Assembly: GCA_964344135.1 (NCBI GenBank)
Contig: CAYFMF010000033.1
Span: 1 to 17,594, forward strand
Source of the DNA: Thiopontia sp964344135
GTDB lineage: Bacteria > Pseudomonadota > Gammaproteobacteria > GCF-002020875
Direction: 5' to 3'
Length of the DNA stretch: 17,594 bases
Position 1 is the first letter of the stretch, and the number at the start of each line of letters is the position of its first letter. The notes under the pieces are model-generated. The model had not been told where the DNA came from. It searched no databases and saw nothing but the letters and a program-made list of their open reading frames with translations. The translations under genes were made by a program, and so were the position numbers. This document shows, in pieces, positions 1 to 6,501 of this stretch.

Positions 1-3
1 CTC

Positions 4-28
4 AAAAGCTGTGGGCAGAGCCACAGCT
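4..28 (-). terminator. Rho-independent terminator of the HU gene
   Basis: AGCTGTGG (7-14) and CCACAGCT (21-28) are perfect reverse complements around a 6-nt loop. Read on the minus strand, the 8-bp stem is followed by TTTT (plus-strand AAAA at 4-7). It lies just downstream of the HU stop codon at 47-49, so it is the natural 3' end of that transcript. The U tract is short, so efficiency is uncertain. Confidence 0.75.
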
Positions 29-46
29 CACAATAGCAGAGCAGGA

Positions 47-373
47 TTACACGGAATCCTTCAGAGCCTTTGCTGCTGTAATCTTGAGTGCATTGTGTGC
101 AGGCCTTGCAGCGATGGTAATGGCCTCACCGGTCTGTGGGTTGCGACCTTCACGAGCCTTGGTAGCCTTCTTCTTGTAGCGCTTGATGGTCATGATCCCT
201 GGCAGAGAGAATCGGCCAGCAGAGCGTGGCTTGATGTGGCGCTCAATGATGATGCCCAGGCTGGAGAGAACATCGGATACAGCCTTCTTGGAGAGACCGG
301 TATCCTCAGCGATTGTGGCGATGGTTTGAGCTTTTGTGAAAGCGTCCTTTACAGCGGTTGTCTTTGGTGCCAT
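47..373 (-). CDS. HU-family DNA-binding (nucleoid) protein, long variant
   Basis: Small basic protein of 108 residues, expected to bind DNA as a dimer and bend it as part of the nucleoid. Visible in the sequence: an N-terminal helical region with GLSKKAVSDVLSSLG (about 26-40), the segment FSLPGIMTIKR (55-65), the arm motif GRNPQTGE (76-83, the RNPxTGE signature of HU/IHF), and a C-terminal helix ending AAKALKDSV. Canonical HU is about 90 residues; this belongs to the slightly longer HU-like proteins common in gammaproteobacteria, with an extra N-terminal tail. The ATG (371-373) is preceded by a good Shine-Dalgarno AAGGAG (plus-strand 384-389). It is a single-gene transcript with its own terminator. 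The family call is firm; the exact paralogue (hupA/hupB or another) cannot be decided. Confidence 0.9.
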   Translation of the reverse strand: MAPKTTAVKDAFTKAQTIATIAEDTGLSKKAVSDVLSSLGIIIERHIKPRSAGRFSLPGIMTIKRYKKKATKAREGRNPQTGEAITIAARPAHNALKITAAKALKDSV

Positions 374-405
374 TGCAGCATTTCTCCTTCTTTCGTTTGA
401 AAATT

Positions 406-434
406 TGTATCCTGCTGGTTGATCGGCATGTCAC
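406..434 (-). promoter_or_regulatory. Candidate sigma-70 promoter for the HU gene
   Basis: On the minus strand GTGACA (plus 429-434; 5 of 6 match to TTGACA) is separated by 17 nt from GATACA (plus 406-411; weak -10, 3 of 6). This would give a leader of about 26 nt containing the AAGGAG ribosome-binding site. Position is right, but the -10 is poor. Confidence 0.35.
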
Positions 435-631
435 TACGGAATGAGCATGGATTGACAGGAGCCTGCATTTTGTATCTTTTGTTTCTAAATGTGAAGTACT
501 TTCTATCGTTGTTGATGAAAAAAAATTCGATCACCCGGTGTGAAATCAACCGAGATCAATCGTGGTTGTTGAACCCCTGTAATTATCCTGCCGGCAGCCT
601 CTCTCTCTCTGGTTCAGCGGGTGGACCGGGG

Positions 632-660
632 TTCATCTGCTCTATATTGTTTGATATAGT
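632..660 (+). promoter_or_regulatory. Candidate promoter of the pentapeptide gene, with a dyad over the -10
   Basis: TATAGT (655-660; 5 of 6 to TATAAT) lies 17 nt after TTCATC (632-637; weak -35, 3 of 6). The -10 overlaps a perfect inverted repeat CTATAT (642-647), 6-nt spacer, ATATAG (654-659), which could be an operator. The gene's ribosome-binding site AAGGGGGAGAG (669-679) follows directly. The weak -35 would suit an activator-dependent promoter, but that is inference. Confidence 0.4.
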
Positions 661-679
661 GCAGCAATAAGGGGGAGAG

Positions 680-1390
680 ATGAGTAGAGGAAGGAAAGTT
701 GGCACCCTGTGTCTGCTCGCAGCACTGTTGTTGCCGGCTGTCTCTGGTGCATACTCCAGGGATGCGCTGCAGCTGCTGCTGGTGACCGGAGAGTGCAGAG
801 CATGTGATTTTCAGGGGATTGCCCTGAGGCGGTCTAACCTGACCAATGCTGATGTCAGCAAGGCAGACTTCTCGGGTGCAGACCTTCGGTATACCCGCAT
901 GATCGGCATTAACCTCAAGTGGGCAGATCTGCGCAATGCCAATCTGAGGCACACCGTTCTGACCAGGGCCAATCTCAGCCGTTCCAGACTGCACTCTGCA
1001 GTGCTGGATCGTGCGGACCTCTCGAGTGCCACCCTGTTGCGAATGGATGCACAACAGGCGACATTCATCCGTTCCCTGCTGCGTTACAGTGATCTCAGGG
1101 GCAGTAACCTGAGTGGGGCGACCATGGTGCGCTCAGACCTTACCAAGGCCAATCTTGCCAAGGCAGACCTCTCTGCGGCCAATCTGCAGGGTGCGCTGCT
1201 GACCTGGAGTAATCTTGAGGGGGCGAATCTTGAGTGGGCTGATCTGACCGATGCAAATCTGACGCAGGCCAATCTTACCGATGTTGATCTGACAACCGTC
1301 AATCTGAACGGAGTCAGAAATCTCTATACGGCAACACTCTGCAGGACGCTGCTGCCCGAGGGCGAGATCAATCGGGACTGTGAGAAATAA
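680..1390 (+). CDS. Exported pentapeptide-repeat protein
   Basis: 236 residues. An N-terminal signal peptide is clear: basic MSRGRK, hydrophobic core 8-20, probable cleavage after VSG (23). Residues about 43-212 are almost continuous A(D/N)LxX pentapeptides (e.g. ANLRHTVLTRANLSRSRL), which fold as a right-handed four-sided beta helix. The mature protein has Cys39 and Cys42 before the solenoid and Cys221 and Cys234 after it. The end (ATLCRTLLPEGEINRDC) resembles the C-terminal cap of many pentapeptide proteins; the Cys pairs may form disulfides in the periplasm. Pentapeptide proteins have no common enzymatic activity and I propose none. Start ATG at 680 has a strong GGGGGAG ribosome-binding site. 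The stop lies only 3 bp from the stop of the converging hydrolase gene, with no U-rich terminator between them. It appears monocistronic. Confidence 0.88.
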   Translation: MSRGRKVGTLCLLAALLLPAVSGAYSRDALQLLLVTGECRACDFQGIALRRSNLTNADVSKADFSGADLRYTRMIGINLKWADLRNANLRHTVLTRANLSRSRLHSAVLDRADLSSATLLRMDAQQATFIRSLLRYSDLRGSNLSGATMVRSDLTKANLAKADLSAANLQGALLTWSNLEGANLEWADLTDANLTQANLTDVDLTTVNLNGVRNLYTATLCRTLLPEGEINRDCEK

Positions 1391-1393
1391 CGG

Positions 1394-2236
1394 TTACTCT
1401 TCGGTAACGATACGGTTCAACAGTGATCCCAAGAGGTAACCATCCCCCATGGTGATCCGGTGGGGGGCAAGAACGGGGAGGACTGTGGAGCGCCCCTCGA
1501 GTGCGGCAACGTTGTTCATGTTCTGGCTCCAGAAGGGGACCAGAGCCTCCCTGGCCCTTGAGGGGGGCTGCCTGCGGATGACAGAGAAGTAATCAATCTC
1601 CGGATGAGGCTGCCGGTTCAGCCAGTGGAGCAGTGTGCCGGGACGGGCCAGTGTCAGCCCCTTGATCATTGGGCGGGATTTTCTCAATACCTTGTACTTC
1701 TCATGGGCCATCAGTCTTGGTACAAGGCGGAATGGATAGGGGAGGGTTGCAAGATCATGGGCAAGATTGGCATAGGGGCTCCCGAGATGGGGGGTTGCAA
1801 TGGTAATCAGTGCCCGGATCTGCGGGACCTTGTTCCTGACGACAGCCATTCTGGAGACGACACCGCCGGCAGAGTGGCCAACCAGATAGATGGGCTCTTC
1901 CGGGTGGTTGCTGGCCAGGCGGATCACTATCTGTTCCAGCAGTTCACTCTGCTGCTCAAGAGGGATCAGGGTTGGAATATCCGCGAGGTAGAGGACTCGA
2001 TTGCCCCGACTCTTTTCAGGGGGTCTGGAGATCAGTACCCCGGTGGGTCCACCCACCTGGGCACGCCCTGCACGCTCCCATCCCATCTGCTGCAGCGCAT
2101 CGACTGCGCCACTGCGCTCCCAGGAGGAGCTGTTGTTGAGCAGCCCATGGAGCAACACGACAACCTCGGCATGAGAGACCTCACTGAGCAATAGCATCAG
2201 TGGAAAGAGGACAAGCGCGGTAAATCTTCTCTTCAT
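1394..2236 (-). CDS. Exported alpha/beta-hydrolase, lipase/esterase-like (PGAP1/lipase class)
   Basis: 280 residues with a signal peptide (MKRR, hydrophobic 6-18, likely cleavage after SHA at 23). The fold is shown by VVLLHGLLNNSSSW (26-39, strand plus oxyanion HG), the nucleophile elbow GHSAGG (120-125, Ser122), and TPHLGSP (148-154), the last typical of lipases and PGAP1-like hydrolases. His259 in LAPHRITMGDG is the likely catalytic His, followed by the usual GDG...LL end. The catalytic acid was not assigned with certainty. Probable role is hydrolysis of a lipid or ester in the periplasm; substrate unknown. It lies 33 bp downstream of the tatD-like gene on the same strand and probably shares its transcript. 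No convincing Shine-Dalgarno sits before the ATG, which suggests coupling to the upstream gene. Confidence 0.85.
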   Translation of the reverse strand: MKRRFTALVLFPLMLLLSEVSHAEVVVLLHGLLNNSSSWERSGAVDALQQMGWERAGRAQVGGPTGVLISRPPEKSRGNRVLYLADIPTLIPLEQQSELLEQIVIRLASNHPEEPIYLVGHSAGGVVSRMAVVRNKVPQIRALITIATPHLGSPYANLAHDLATLPYPFRLVPRLMAHEKYKVLRKSRPMIKGLTLARPGTLLHWLNRQPHPEIDYFSVIRRQPPSRAREALVPFWSQNMNNVAALEGRSTVLPVLAPHRITMGDGYLLGSLLNRIVTEE

Positions 2237-2269
2237 GCAGTCAATTTTACCCTACATTGTTTGATTGGG

Positions 2270-3073
2270 TTATATCTCGAATAGCTGCCGAACGTTTGAT
2301 GTGCTCTGCAGCGCAACCTGCTCGACAGGCTCACCCCGGAGGGCAGCAATATGCCGGGCAATCGCAGGAAGATGTTGGGGAGAGTTCCTCTCCCCCTTTG
2401 CCCAGACCGGGGGAAGATCGGGCGCATCCGTCTCCAGGGCTATCGACTCCAGTCCGATCTCCCGGACCGTGCGGTGCAGCCGGTGTGCATTGGGTCGTGT
2501 TGCCACGCCCCCCACACCGATCAGAAAGCCCATGTTGATATACTCTCGGGCCTGCTCCAGGCTGCCGCTGAAGGCGTGCACAATGCCACGGTGGTGGTTG
2601 TGGCTCTGCAGCAACTCGATGACCTCCCGGTGGGCCTTGCGAACATGGAGTAGCAGCGGGCGTTGGTGACGGTCTGCAATCTCCAGCTGTTGCACAAGGA
2701 GTGATCTCTGGCCACTGCGGTCGCTCTCTGGAAGATAGTAGTCGAGCCCAATCTCGCCCACTGCGACAATCTCTGGTGCGCTCCCGAGCAGGGTGTCCAG
2801 TGCGATCAGATCCCTCTCGTCATGCTGTTGCAGAAAGAGGGGGTGAAGCCCGACGGCAGGATAGAGAATTTCCTGGTTGCGACTGAGGTGTAGTGCACGC
2901 TCCCATTGGTCTCTGGTAACGCCGGGGAGGATCAGGTGGTGAATATTGTGGCGGCGGCACCAGTGAACGATCTCCTCCCGATCATTGTCAAAGGCCAGGA
3001 AGTCGAGATGGCAGTGTGAGTCGATCAGAGGGGGATCGTCTCTGCCGGTGCCGCTCAATGGGTCGGGAACCAT
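2270..3073 (-). CDS. TatD-family metal-dependent hydrolase (YjjV-like)
   Basis: 267 residues, the usual length for TatD-family cytosolic metal-dependent hydrolases/DNases (TIM barrel). Motifs in order: DSHCHLD (18-24; metal-binding HxH at 20 and 22), VGEIGLDYY (105-113; metal-bridging Glu), LLHVRKAH (141-148), VHAFSGS (165-171), LETDAPDL (213-220; catalytic Asp). The wording of GVGGVATRP and LETDAPDLP is closest to the E. coli YjjV branch rather than TatD or YcfH. About 14 residues precede the first strand, more than usual, so the true start could be a later in-frame codon; no good ribosome-binding site separates the choices. First gene of a two-gene operon with the downstream hydrolase. The FNR-type box at 3094-3107 lies 21-34 bp upstream of this start, where it could affect transcription of this gene too. 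Confidence 0.9.
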   Translation of the reverse strand: MVPDPLSGTGRDDPPLIDSHCHLDFLAFDNDREEIVHWCRRHNIHHLILPGVTRDQWERALHLSRNQEILYPAVGLHPLFLQQHDERDLIALDTLLGSAPEIVAVGEIGLDYYLPESDRSGQRSLLVQQLEIADRHQRPLLLHVRKAHREVIELLQSHNHHRGIVHAFSGSLEQAREYINMGFLIGVGGVATRPNAHRLHRTVREIGLESIALETDAPDLPPVWAKGERNSPQHLPAIARHIAALRGEPVEQVALQSTSNVRQLFEI

Positions 3074-3093
3074 CTGCTCATCTCGTTTTCTGG

Positions 3094-3107
3094 TTGATAA
3101 ATATCAA
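3094..3107. promoter_or_regulatory. Perfect FNR/ANR/DNR-type box
   Basis: TTGATAAATATCAA matches the FNR-family consensus TTGAT-N4-ATCAA at all ten defined positions. It lies in the divergent region between the tatD-like gene (-) and the hemerythrin gene (+). FNR, ANR and the NO-sensing DNR/NnrR regulators bind near-identical sites, so the regulator cannot be named from the box alone. It is symmetric and could act in both directions. Confidence 0.8.
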
Positions 3108-3129
3108 ATGGCTGTATGGGTCGGTGTGG

Positions 3130-3142
3130 GACAATCGTGTTG
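3130..3142 (+). promoter_or_regulatory. Candidate FNR class II promoter (P1) of the hemerythrin operon
   Basis: GACAAT at 3130-3135 (4 of 6 to TATAAT, including the last three bases) is placed so that a transcript starting near 3142 has the FNR box (centre 3100.5) at -41.5, the standard class II activator position. There is no good -35, as expected when an FNR-type activator replaces it. The leader would be about 70 nt. The spacing fit is seen; the activity is inferred. Confidence 0.5.
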
Positions 3143-3164
3143 AAGATGTACACCAAAAAGATTA

Positions 3165-3193
3165 GTGACAATTGGCAATTTAACAGATAGAAT
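3165..3193 (+). promoter_or_regulatory. Candidate sigma-70 promoter (P2) of the hemerythrin operon
   Basis: GTGACA (3165-3170; 5 of 6) and TAGAAT (3188-3193; 5 of 6) are separated by exactly 17 nt. Transcription would begin near 3200, leaving a very short leader before the ATG at 3213. The FNR-type box would be at about -99.5 from this start. P1 and P2 may both be real, or only one. Confidence 0.5.
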
Positions 3194-3212
3194 AACTCGC
3201 TAGAGTAATATT

Positions 3213-3647
3213 ATGGAACAGATATCAGCAATTATGGCACATCACCACCGTGAGTGTGACGACTACTTCTCCACCATGGAGAATGCAGTATCGGCAGAGG
3301 AGTGGGAGGCTGCCGAGCGTGCATGGATGGCCTTTCGGGGAAATATCCTGAACCACTTTGCAAGTGAGGAGGAGACCCTCTTCCCCGCTTTTGAGGAGGT
3401 GACAGGAAACCGTCAGGGTCCGACCGAGGTGATGCGAATGGAGCATGAACAGATGCGTTCACTGCTTGATGAGTTGAAACAGGCAATGGAAAATCGTCAC
3501 GCCGAGCAGGTTCTGGGTATTGCAGATACCTTGATGATGGTGATTCAGCAGCACAACATGAAAGAGGAGCAGATTCTCTATCCGATGATTGATAATGCAC
3601 TGCAGCAGCCGGCCCCCATTATCGAGAAACTCAATCTCGCAGCCTAG
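3213..3647 (+). CDS. Hemerythrin-like non-heme di-iron protein
   Basis: 144-residue cytosolic four-helix protein of the hemerythrin/HHE cation-binding family. Candidate di-iron ligands are visible: the HHHRECDDYF run (10-19), HFASEEETLFP (48-58; His48, Glu52), RMEHEQM (75-81; His78) and QQHNMKEEQILYP (112-124; His114, Glu118). Such proteins bind O2 or NO, or take part in Fe-S repair and NO defence. There is no fused partner domain. It is the first gene of a tight operon: the DUF2249 gene starts 5 nt after its stop. The ribosome-binding site before the ATG is weak. The upstream FNR-type box and the operon partners favour a role under low oxygen or nitrosative stress over simple O2 storage. The family call is strong; the ligand (O2 or NO) is inference. 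Confidence 0.9.
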   Translation: MEQISAIMAHHHRECDDYFSTMENAVSAEEWEAAERAWMAFRGNILNHFASEEETLFPAFEEVTGNRQGPTEVMRMEHEQMRSLLDELKQAMENRHAEQVLGIADTLMMVIQQHNMKEEQILYPMIDNALQQPAPIIEKLNLAA

Positions 3648-3652
3648 AAAAG

Positions 3653-3928
3653 ATGGCGCTTCCCGAGGGTGAAATTATCTGTGATGTTCAGGATCTTCCT
3701 GCACCGGAACCGATGCAGAAGATTCTGGAGGCCGTTGCTGATCTCGGTGAGGGGCAGTATGTGCGGATGATGCACCGCATGGAACCCTACCCGCTCTACT
3801 CGGTCCTTGAGGATATGGGATTTCAGCACCAGCTCTATCTGAAGGGGGAGGCCCCCTACGAGATCATGATATTTGGCAAGGGTGACAGGTTGGCTGCAGG
3901 GCGCATAGAAGCATCGTACGGGGAGTAG
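3653..3928 (+). CDS. DUF2249 protein (TusA-like fold)
   Basis: 91 residues, essentially a single DUF2249 domain. Typical features: a first strand IICDVQDLPAPEPMQKILEAV with the DxxxLPAPEPMxxIL pattern (11-25), HRMEPYPLYSVLEDMGF (41-57, the HRxEPxPL motif followed by the helix), and a final strand YEIMIFG. DUF2249 proteins are related to the TusA/SirA fold but lack its conserved Cys; this one contains only one Cys (Cys10). Their biochemistry is not settled, though they recur beside hemerythrins, NnrS and denitrification genes and have been suggested to handle metal or redox partners. Here it sits 5 nt after hemerythrin and 13 nt before the membrane protein, in one operon. Confidence 0.85.
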   Translation: MALPEGEIICDVQDLPAPEPMQKILEAVADLGEGQYVRMMHRMEPYPLYSVLEDMGFQHQLYLKGEAPYEIMIFGKGDRLAAGRIEASYGE

Positions 3929-3941
3929 TGGACCACCAACC

Positions 3942-5246
3942 ATGATTACCACTGCTGATGTCTCGGTAGAGAACTCACCGCGACTCATCATTCCCTTCCG
4001 TTTTATCCTCACCGCCCCCCTGTTCGGGATCCTCTTCTCGATCATCTATCTTCTCTCTGGTCCAGAGTTGATTGGGAACCGGTGGAACCCTGCTCTGATC
4101 GGGACGCTCCACCTGATCAATATTGGGGTCTTGATGATGATTGTGACGGGGGTGCTCTTCCAGGTGCTTCCGGTTGTGGGAGGGGTTCAGTTTCCATGGA
4201 AGAACGTGATCTCCAGGCTCATCTACCTCTCGCTGGCAGTGGGCGGAGTGCTCTACTTTATTGGCTTTTTTGTTCTTGAGCGGCAGCTGTTGTTGCTGGC
4301 AGGGGTGGTTCTCTCGATTGGACTTCTCCCCTATCTCTCACTGCTGGTCATCGGCATCTTTAGTGTGCGCCAGCCTCCGGAACCGATTCGGCTGCTTCGA
4401 TACTCTGTTCTCTTTCTGCTGCTGGTGATGGGCATGGGGATCTCGCTGCTGATGGGGTGGGGTAGCAGTGCCGTTCAGCTGCACAGGGAGTGGACCGATA
4501 TCCATGCCATCTGGGGGCTGGGGGGGTGGTTTACCCTGCTTCTGATGGGGCTCAGTTTTCAGATGATTCCAATGTTTCAGGTTACGCCTGAGTTTCCCCT
4601 CTGGCTCAGAAGATGGGGTGTGCCACTGACGGCACTGCTGCTCCTCTCCTGGGGTGCTGGATCCATTCTGCAACTGAACAGGGGGCTCACTACCTCTCTG
4701 CTTGTTGCAGCAGCGGGGATGATGATGCTCTATGGCGTGACTGCGCTCTGGGTGCTCCACAGCAGAAAACGAAAGATCTTTGATGCAACAGTTCGTTTCT
4801 GGCAGCTGGCCTTTCTGGGGATGGTGACAGGGATGCTGCTGCTGATTGTATTCCTGCTTGCAGGGGAGGTGCTTCCCGGGTGGCTGGCGATTCTCTGGAT
4901 CTTCGGTTTTCTGCTCCCCATGCTCTCGGGTACCCTGTTGAAGATCGCCCCGTTTCTTGTCTTTCTCCACCTGCAGCAGAAGGTGATCAGGGATCCGCAG
5001 CAGATGGCCAACCTGGTCAATATCCCAAACCTGTTTCAGATTCTTCCAACCCGCCGGGCCAGGACCCTGCTGACCCTCTTTCTGCTCTCACTGGCCTCCT
5101 GGGGCGGGGTTCTTCTCTATTCTCCACTGGCTCACCTGACAGCGCTTCTGTTGCTGCTCTTTTTCTCCTGGATGGCCTGGATTCTATTCAGCTGTTACCG
5201 GACCTATCTGTTGAAGTTGGGTGAGTTTGGAATCGAAAATACGTAG
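3942..5246 (+). CDS. 12-TM membrane protein, NnrS / heme-copper-oxidase subunit I-like
   Basis: 434 residues with about twelve hydrophobic helices (near 20-38, 55-77, 90-110, 116-138, 155-173, 190-212, 226-244, 252-270, 287-308, 313-335, 366-385, 390-415). Intramembrane or boundary histidines His57, His188 and His343 are candidate heme or metal ligands. Two segments resemble each other: from His57, GxxxxxxxxGVLFQVLP...FP (62-85), and from His188, GxxxxxxxMGLSFQMIP...FP (194-219); each has a His, then FQxxP, then FP. NnrS is a heme- and copper-containing membrane protein linked to NO tolerance; the length, helix count and company of hemerythrin and DUF2249 fit that group or a diverged, single-subunit relative of heme-copper oxidase subunit I. 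The oxidase HxH/HH metal pattern is not evident, so it is not a classical oxidase or NorB. Last gene of the operon. The Shine-Dalgarno is weak, so translation may be coupled. Confidence 0.7.
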   Translation: MITTADVSVENSPRLIIPFRFILTAPLFGILFSIIYLLSGPELIGNRWNPALIGTLHLINIGVLMMIVTGVLFQVLPVVGGVQFPWKNVISRLIYLSLAVGGVLYFIGFFVLERQLLLLAGVVLSIGLLPYLSLLVIGIFSVRQPPEPIRLLRYSVLFLLLVMGMGISLLMGWGSSAVQLHREWTDIHAIWGLGGWFTLLLMGLSFQMIPMFQVTPEFPLWLRRWGVPLTALLLLSWGAGSILQLNRGLTTSLLVAAAGMMMLYGVTALWVLHSRKRKIFDATVRFWQLAFLGMVTGMLLLIVFLLAGEVLPGWLAILWIFGFLLPMLSGTLLKIAPFLVFLHLQQKVIRDPQQMANLVNIPNLFQILPTRRARTLLTLFLLSLASWGGVLLYSPLAHLTALLLLLFFSWMAWILFSCYRTYLLKLGEFGIENT

Positions 5247-5258
5247 ATCTACGTATTT
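5237..5258. repeat. 22-bp perfect palindrome spanning the stop codon
   Basis: AAATACGTAGA (5237-5247) is followed directly by its exact reverse complement (5248-5258). The TAG stop (5244-5246) of the membrane-protein gene lies inside the left arm. As RNA it could fold as a 9-bp stem with a GATC loop, followed by TTTCCTTT, perhaps a weak first terminator ahead of the strong one 65 bp downstream. As DNA it looks like a dimeric-regulator site, but it is not in a promoter position for any gene here. Confidence 0.6.
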
Positions 5259-5322
5259 CCTTTGGTTGATGTGTCACATAACCTTGGTTCTACCTTAGGT
5301 TGTATGATTCCTTCCTAAATTC

Positions 5323-5349
5323 CCCCGCCACCCTGGCGGGGTTTTTTTT
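5323..5349 (+). terminator. Strong Rho-independent terminator of the hemerythrin operon
   Basis: CCCCGCCA (5323-5330), loop CCC, TGGCGGGG (5334-5341), then T8 (5342-5349): an 8-bp GC-rich stem with a full U tract on the plus strand. It ends the hemerythrin/DUF2249/membrane-protein transcript 76 bp after the last stop. The converging ygfZ gene ends 6 bp beyond it. On the minus strand the hairpin has no U tract, so it is mainly one-directional. Confidence 0.93.
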
Positions 5350-5355
5350 GCAAGG

Positions 5356-6387
5356 TCAGAGTGGCTGCACGGTCACCGCAGTAGACCCATCCTCCCCAAA
5401 GGTAACATCCCCCGATTCGGCAATGGCGGTTTCAATCACGGCCAACCCCTCCCAGACACCATCCCCATCCCTCTCTATGGATACAATCTCCCCGGCCCCC
5501 TGTGCTGAACTGGAGGTGCTGGAGTAGAGTGGGTCGCCACTCTGTGGGAGAGCCCCCTGCTGCAGGGTGATTCGATACATCTTGCGCTTCAGTTTTCCAA
5601 GGTACTCCATTCGTGCCACCACCTCCTGGCCCGGATAACACCCCTTGGTGAAACTGAGCCCGTTGATTGTCTGCAGGTTGACCATCTGGGGAATAAAGGA
5701 CTCCTGTGTCTCCTGAACAATGGACGGGATGCCGGCCCGGATATCCAGCAGTTGCCATGGCCTGTTGCTGATCGGGGTCGCCTGTACGTCCAGATGGGAC
5801 CAGATCTTTTTCCCGTTCTCCAGGTCAGTGAGGACCATAAAGCGTGGATAGAGTGCGGGATGGAGGCGCACAATGGTTGTGCTCCCGTTGGTAACAGCAC
5901 CATCGATCTCTTCCGGCACCGTTCCGTTTATGGAAGCAAGCTGTTTTTCCGAGTCAGGCCCAGAGACCCCGATCCGAATTACCCCCGCGCTGAGGTCGGT
6001 AATGGTCACCCTGGAGCGCATCACAAACATCTGCAGCCGTTTTTGTGTGGACTCAAGCAACTCAGCTGGAAACAGCAGCAGGAATCGATTGCCCTCGGTC
6101 CGGACCACCTGGAAGAGCGCCACCAGACGTCCCTTCGGTGTACACCAGCCATCCAGCTGACTCTCTCCCGGCTCCAGTGCGGCGATATCATTGGTGAACT
6201 GGTTCTGCAGGAAGTCGCCACTCTCCTCTCCTGCAACCTCAAGAACGGCAAGGTGTGAGAGGTCGCACATGATATCCCCGCTGGAGACCACATGTCGCTC
6301 CTGTTCCGGGTTACCAAAACCGCTGATGCGTTCCTCTTCAAACTCCGCACCAGCCGACTCAAGAAATGCTCTCCACTCGCTGTTCAT
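5356..6387 (-). CDS. ygfZ: YgfZ, folate-binding Fe-S cluster maturation protein
   Basis: 343 residues, the normal size. The diagnostic C-terminal motif KGCYPGQE is at 248-255 (Cys250 in KGCYxGQE), followed by VVARMEYLGKLKR. The N-terminal region has the GcvT/folate-binding-like fold, with FLQNQFTNDI (59-68) and WCTPKGRLVALFQV (81-94). YgfZ helps make or repair certain Fe-S enzymes in a tetrahydrofolate-dependent way. Its ATG (6385-6387) has a GGAG ribosome-binding site 8 nt upstream. It is divergent from sdhC, with 114 bp between the two starts. In Pseudomonas ygfZ is also near sdhE and nadB, so the neighbourhood is old; complex II is an Fe-S enzyme, which makes the proximity functionally sensible. 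Confidence 0.93.
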   Translation of the reverse strand: MNSEWRAFLESAGAEFEEERISGFGNPEQERHVVSSGDIMCDLSHLAVLEVAGEESGDFLQNQFTNDIAALEPGESQLDGWCTPKGRLVALFQVVRTEGNRFLLLFPAELLESTQKRLQMFVMRSRVTITDLSAGVIRIGVSGPDSEKQLASINGTVPEEIDGAVTNGSTTIVRLHPALYPRFMVLTDLENGKKIWSHLDVQATPISNRPWQLLDIRAGIPSIVQETQESFIPQMVNLQTINGLSFTKGCYPGQEVVARMEYLGKLKRKMYRITLQQGALPQSGDPLYSSTSSSAQGAGEIVSIERDGDGVWEGLAVIETAIAESGDVTFGEDGSTAVTVQPL

Positions 6388-6501
6388 CGTTCAATCTCCG
6401 TGTTGTTGCAACTTGCCAATCGGTCCGTTACTCTCCATCGTATCTGCGGCCATATGCTGATTGATGTCTGTAGAGATAATAATAACCACAACTGGAGCAC
6501 C

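Larger units (their letters stand above)
374..679. other. Divergent intergenic region between HU and pentapeptide genes
   Basis: 306 bp with no credible gene. It holds the Shine-Dalgarno and candidate promoter of the HU gene on its left (minus strand) and the candidate promoter plus ribosome-binding site of the pentapeptide gene on its right (plus strand). Between them are an A8 run (519-526) and a (CT)6 run (599-610), for which I see no function. Two short ORFs crossing it (349-549 minus, 419-670 plus) lack family features and are treated as chance. Confidence 0.7.

Noticed and set aside
11..400. 129-codon plus-strand ORF opposite the HU gene
   Set aside because: Shadow of the HU gene, which has a clear family signature, ribosome-binding site and terminator.
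599..610. (CT)6 run upstream of the pentapeptide gene
   Set aside because: Too short and too far from the -35 and start codon to argue for phase variation.
1391..1409. Small stem-loop GTTAC-TCTTCG-GTAAC between the converging pentapeptide and hydrolase genes
   Set aside because: Only 5 bp, overlaps the hydrolase stop codon and has no U tract on either strand, so it is not called a terminator.
3931..3944. CACCAACC directly before the start codons of both the 12-TM gene and nadB
   Set aside because: Two short matches on opposite strands are compatible with chance; no known translation signal fits.
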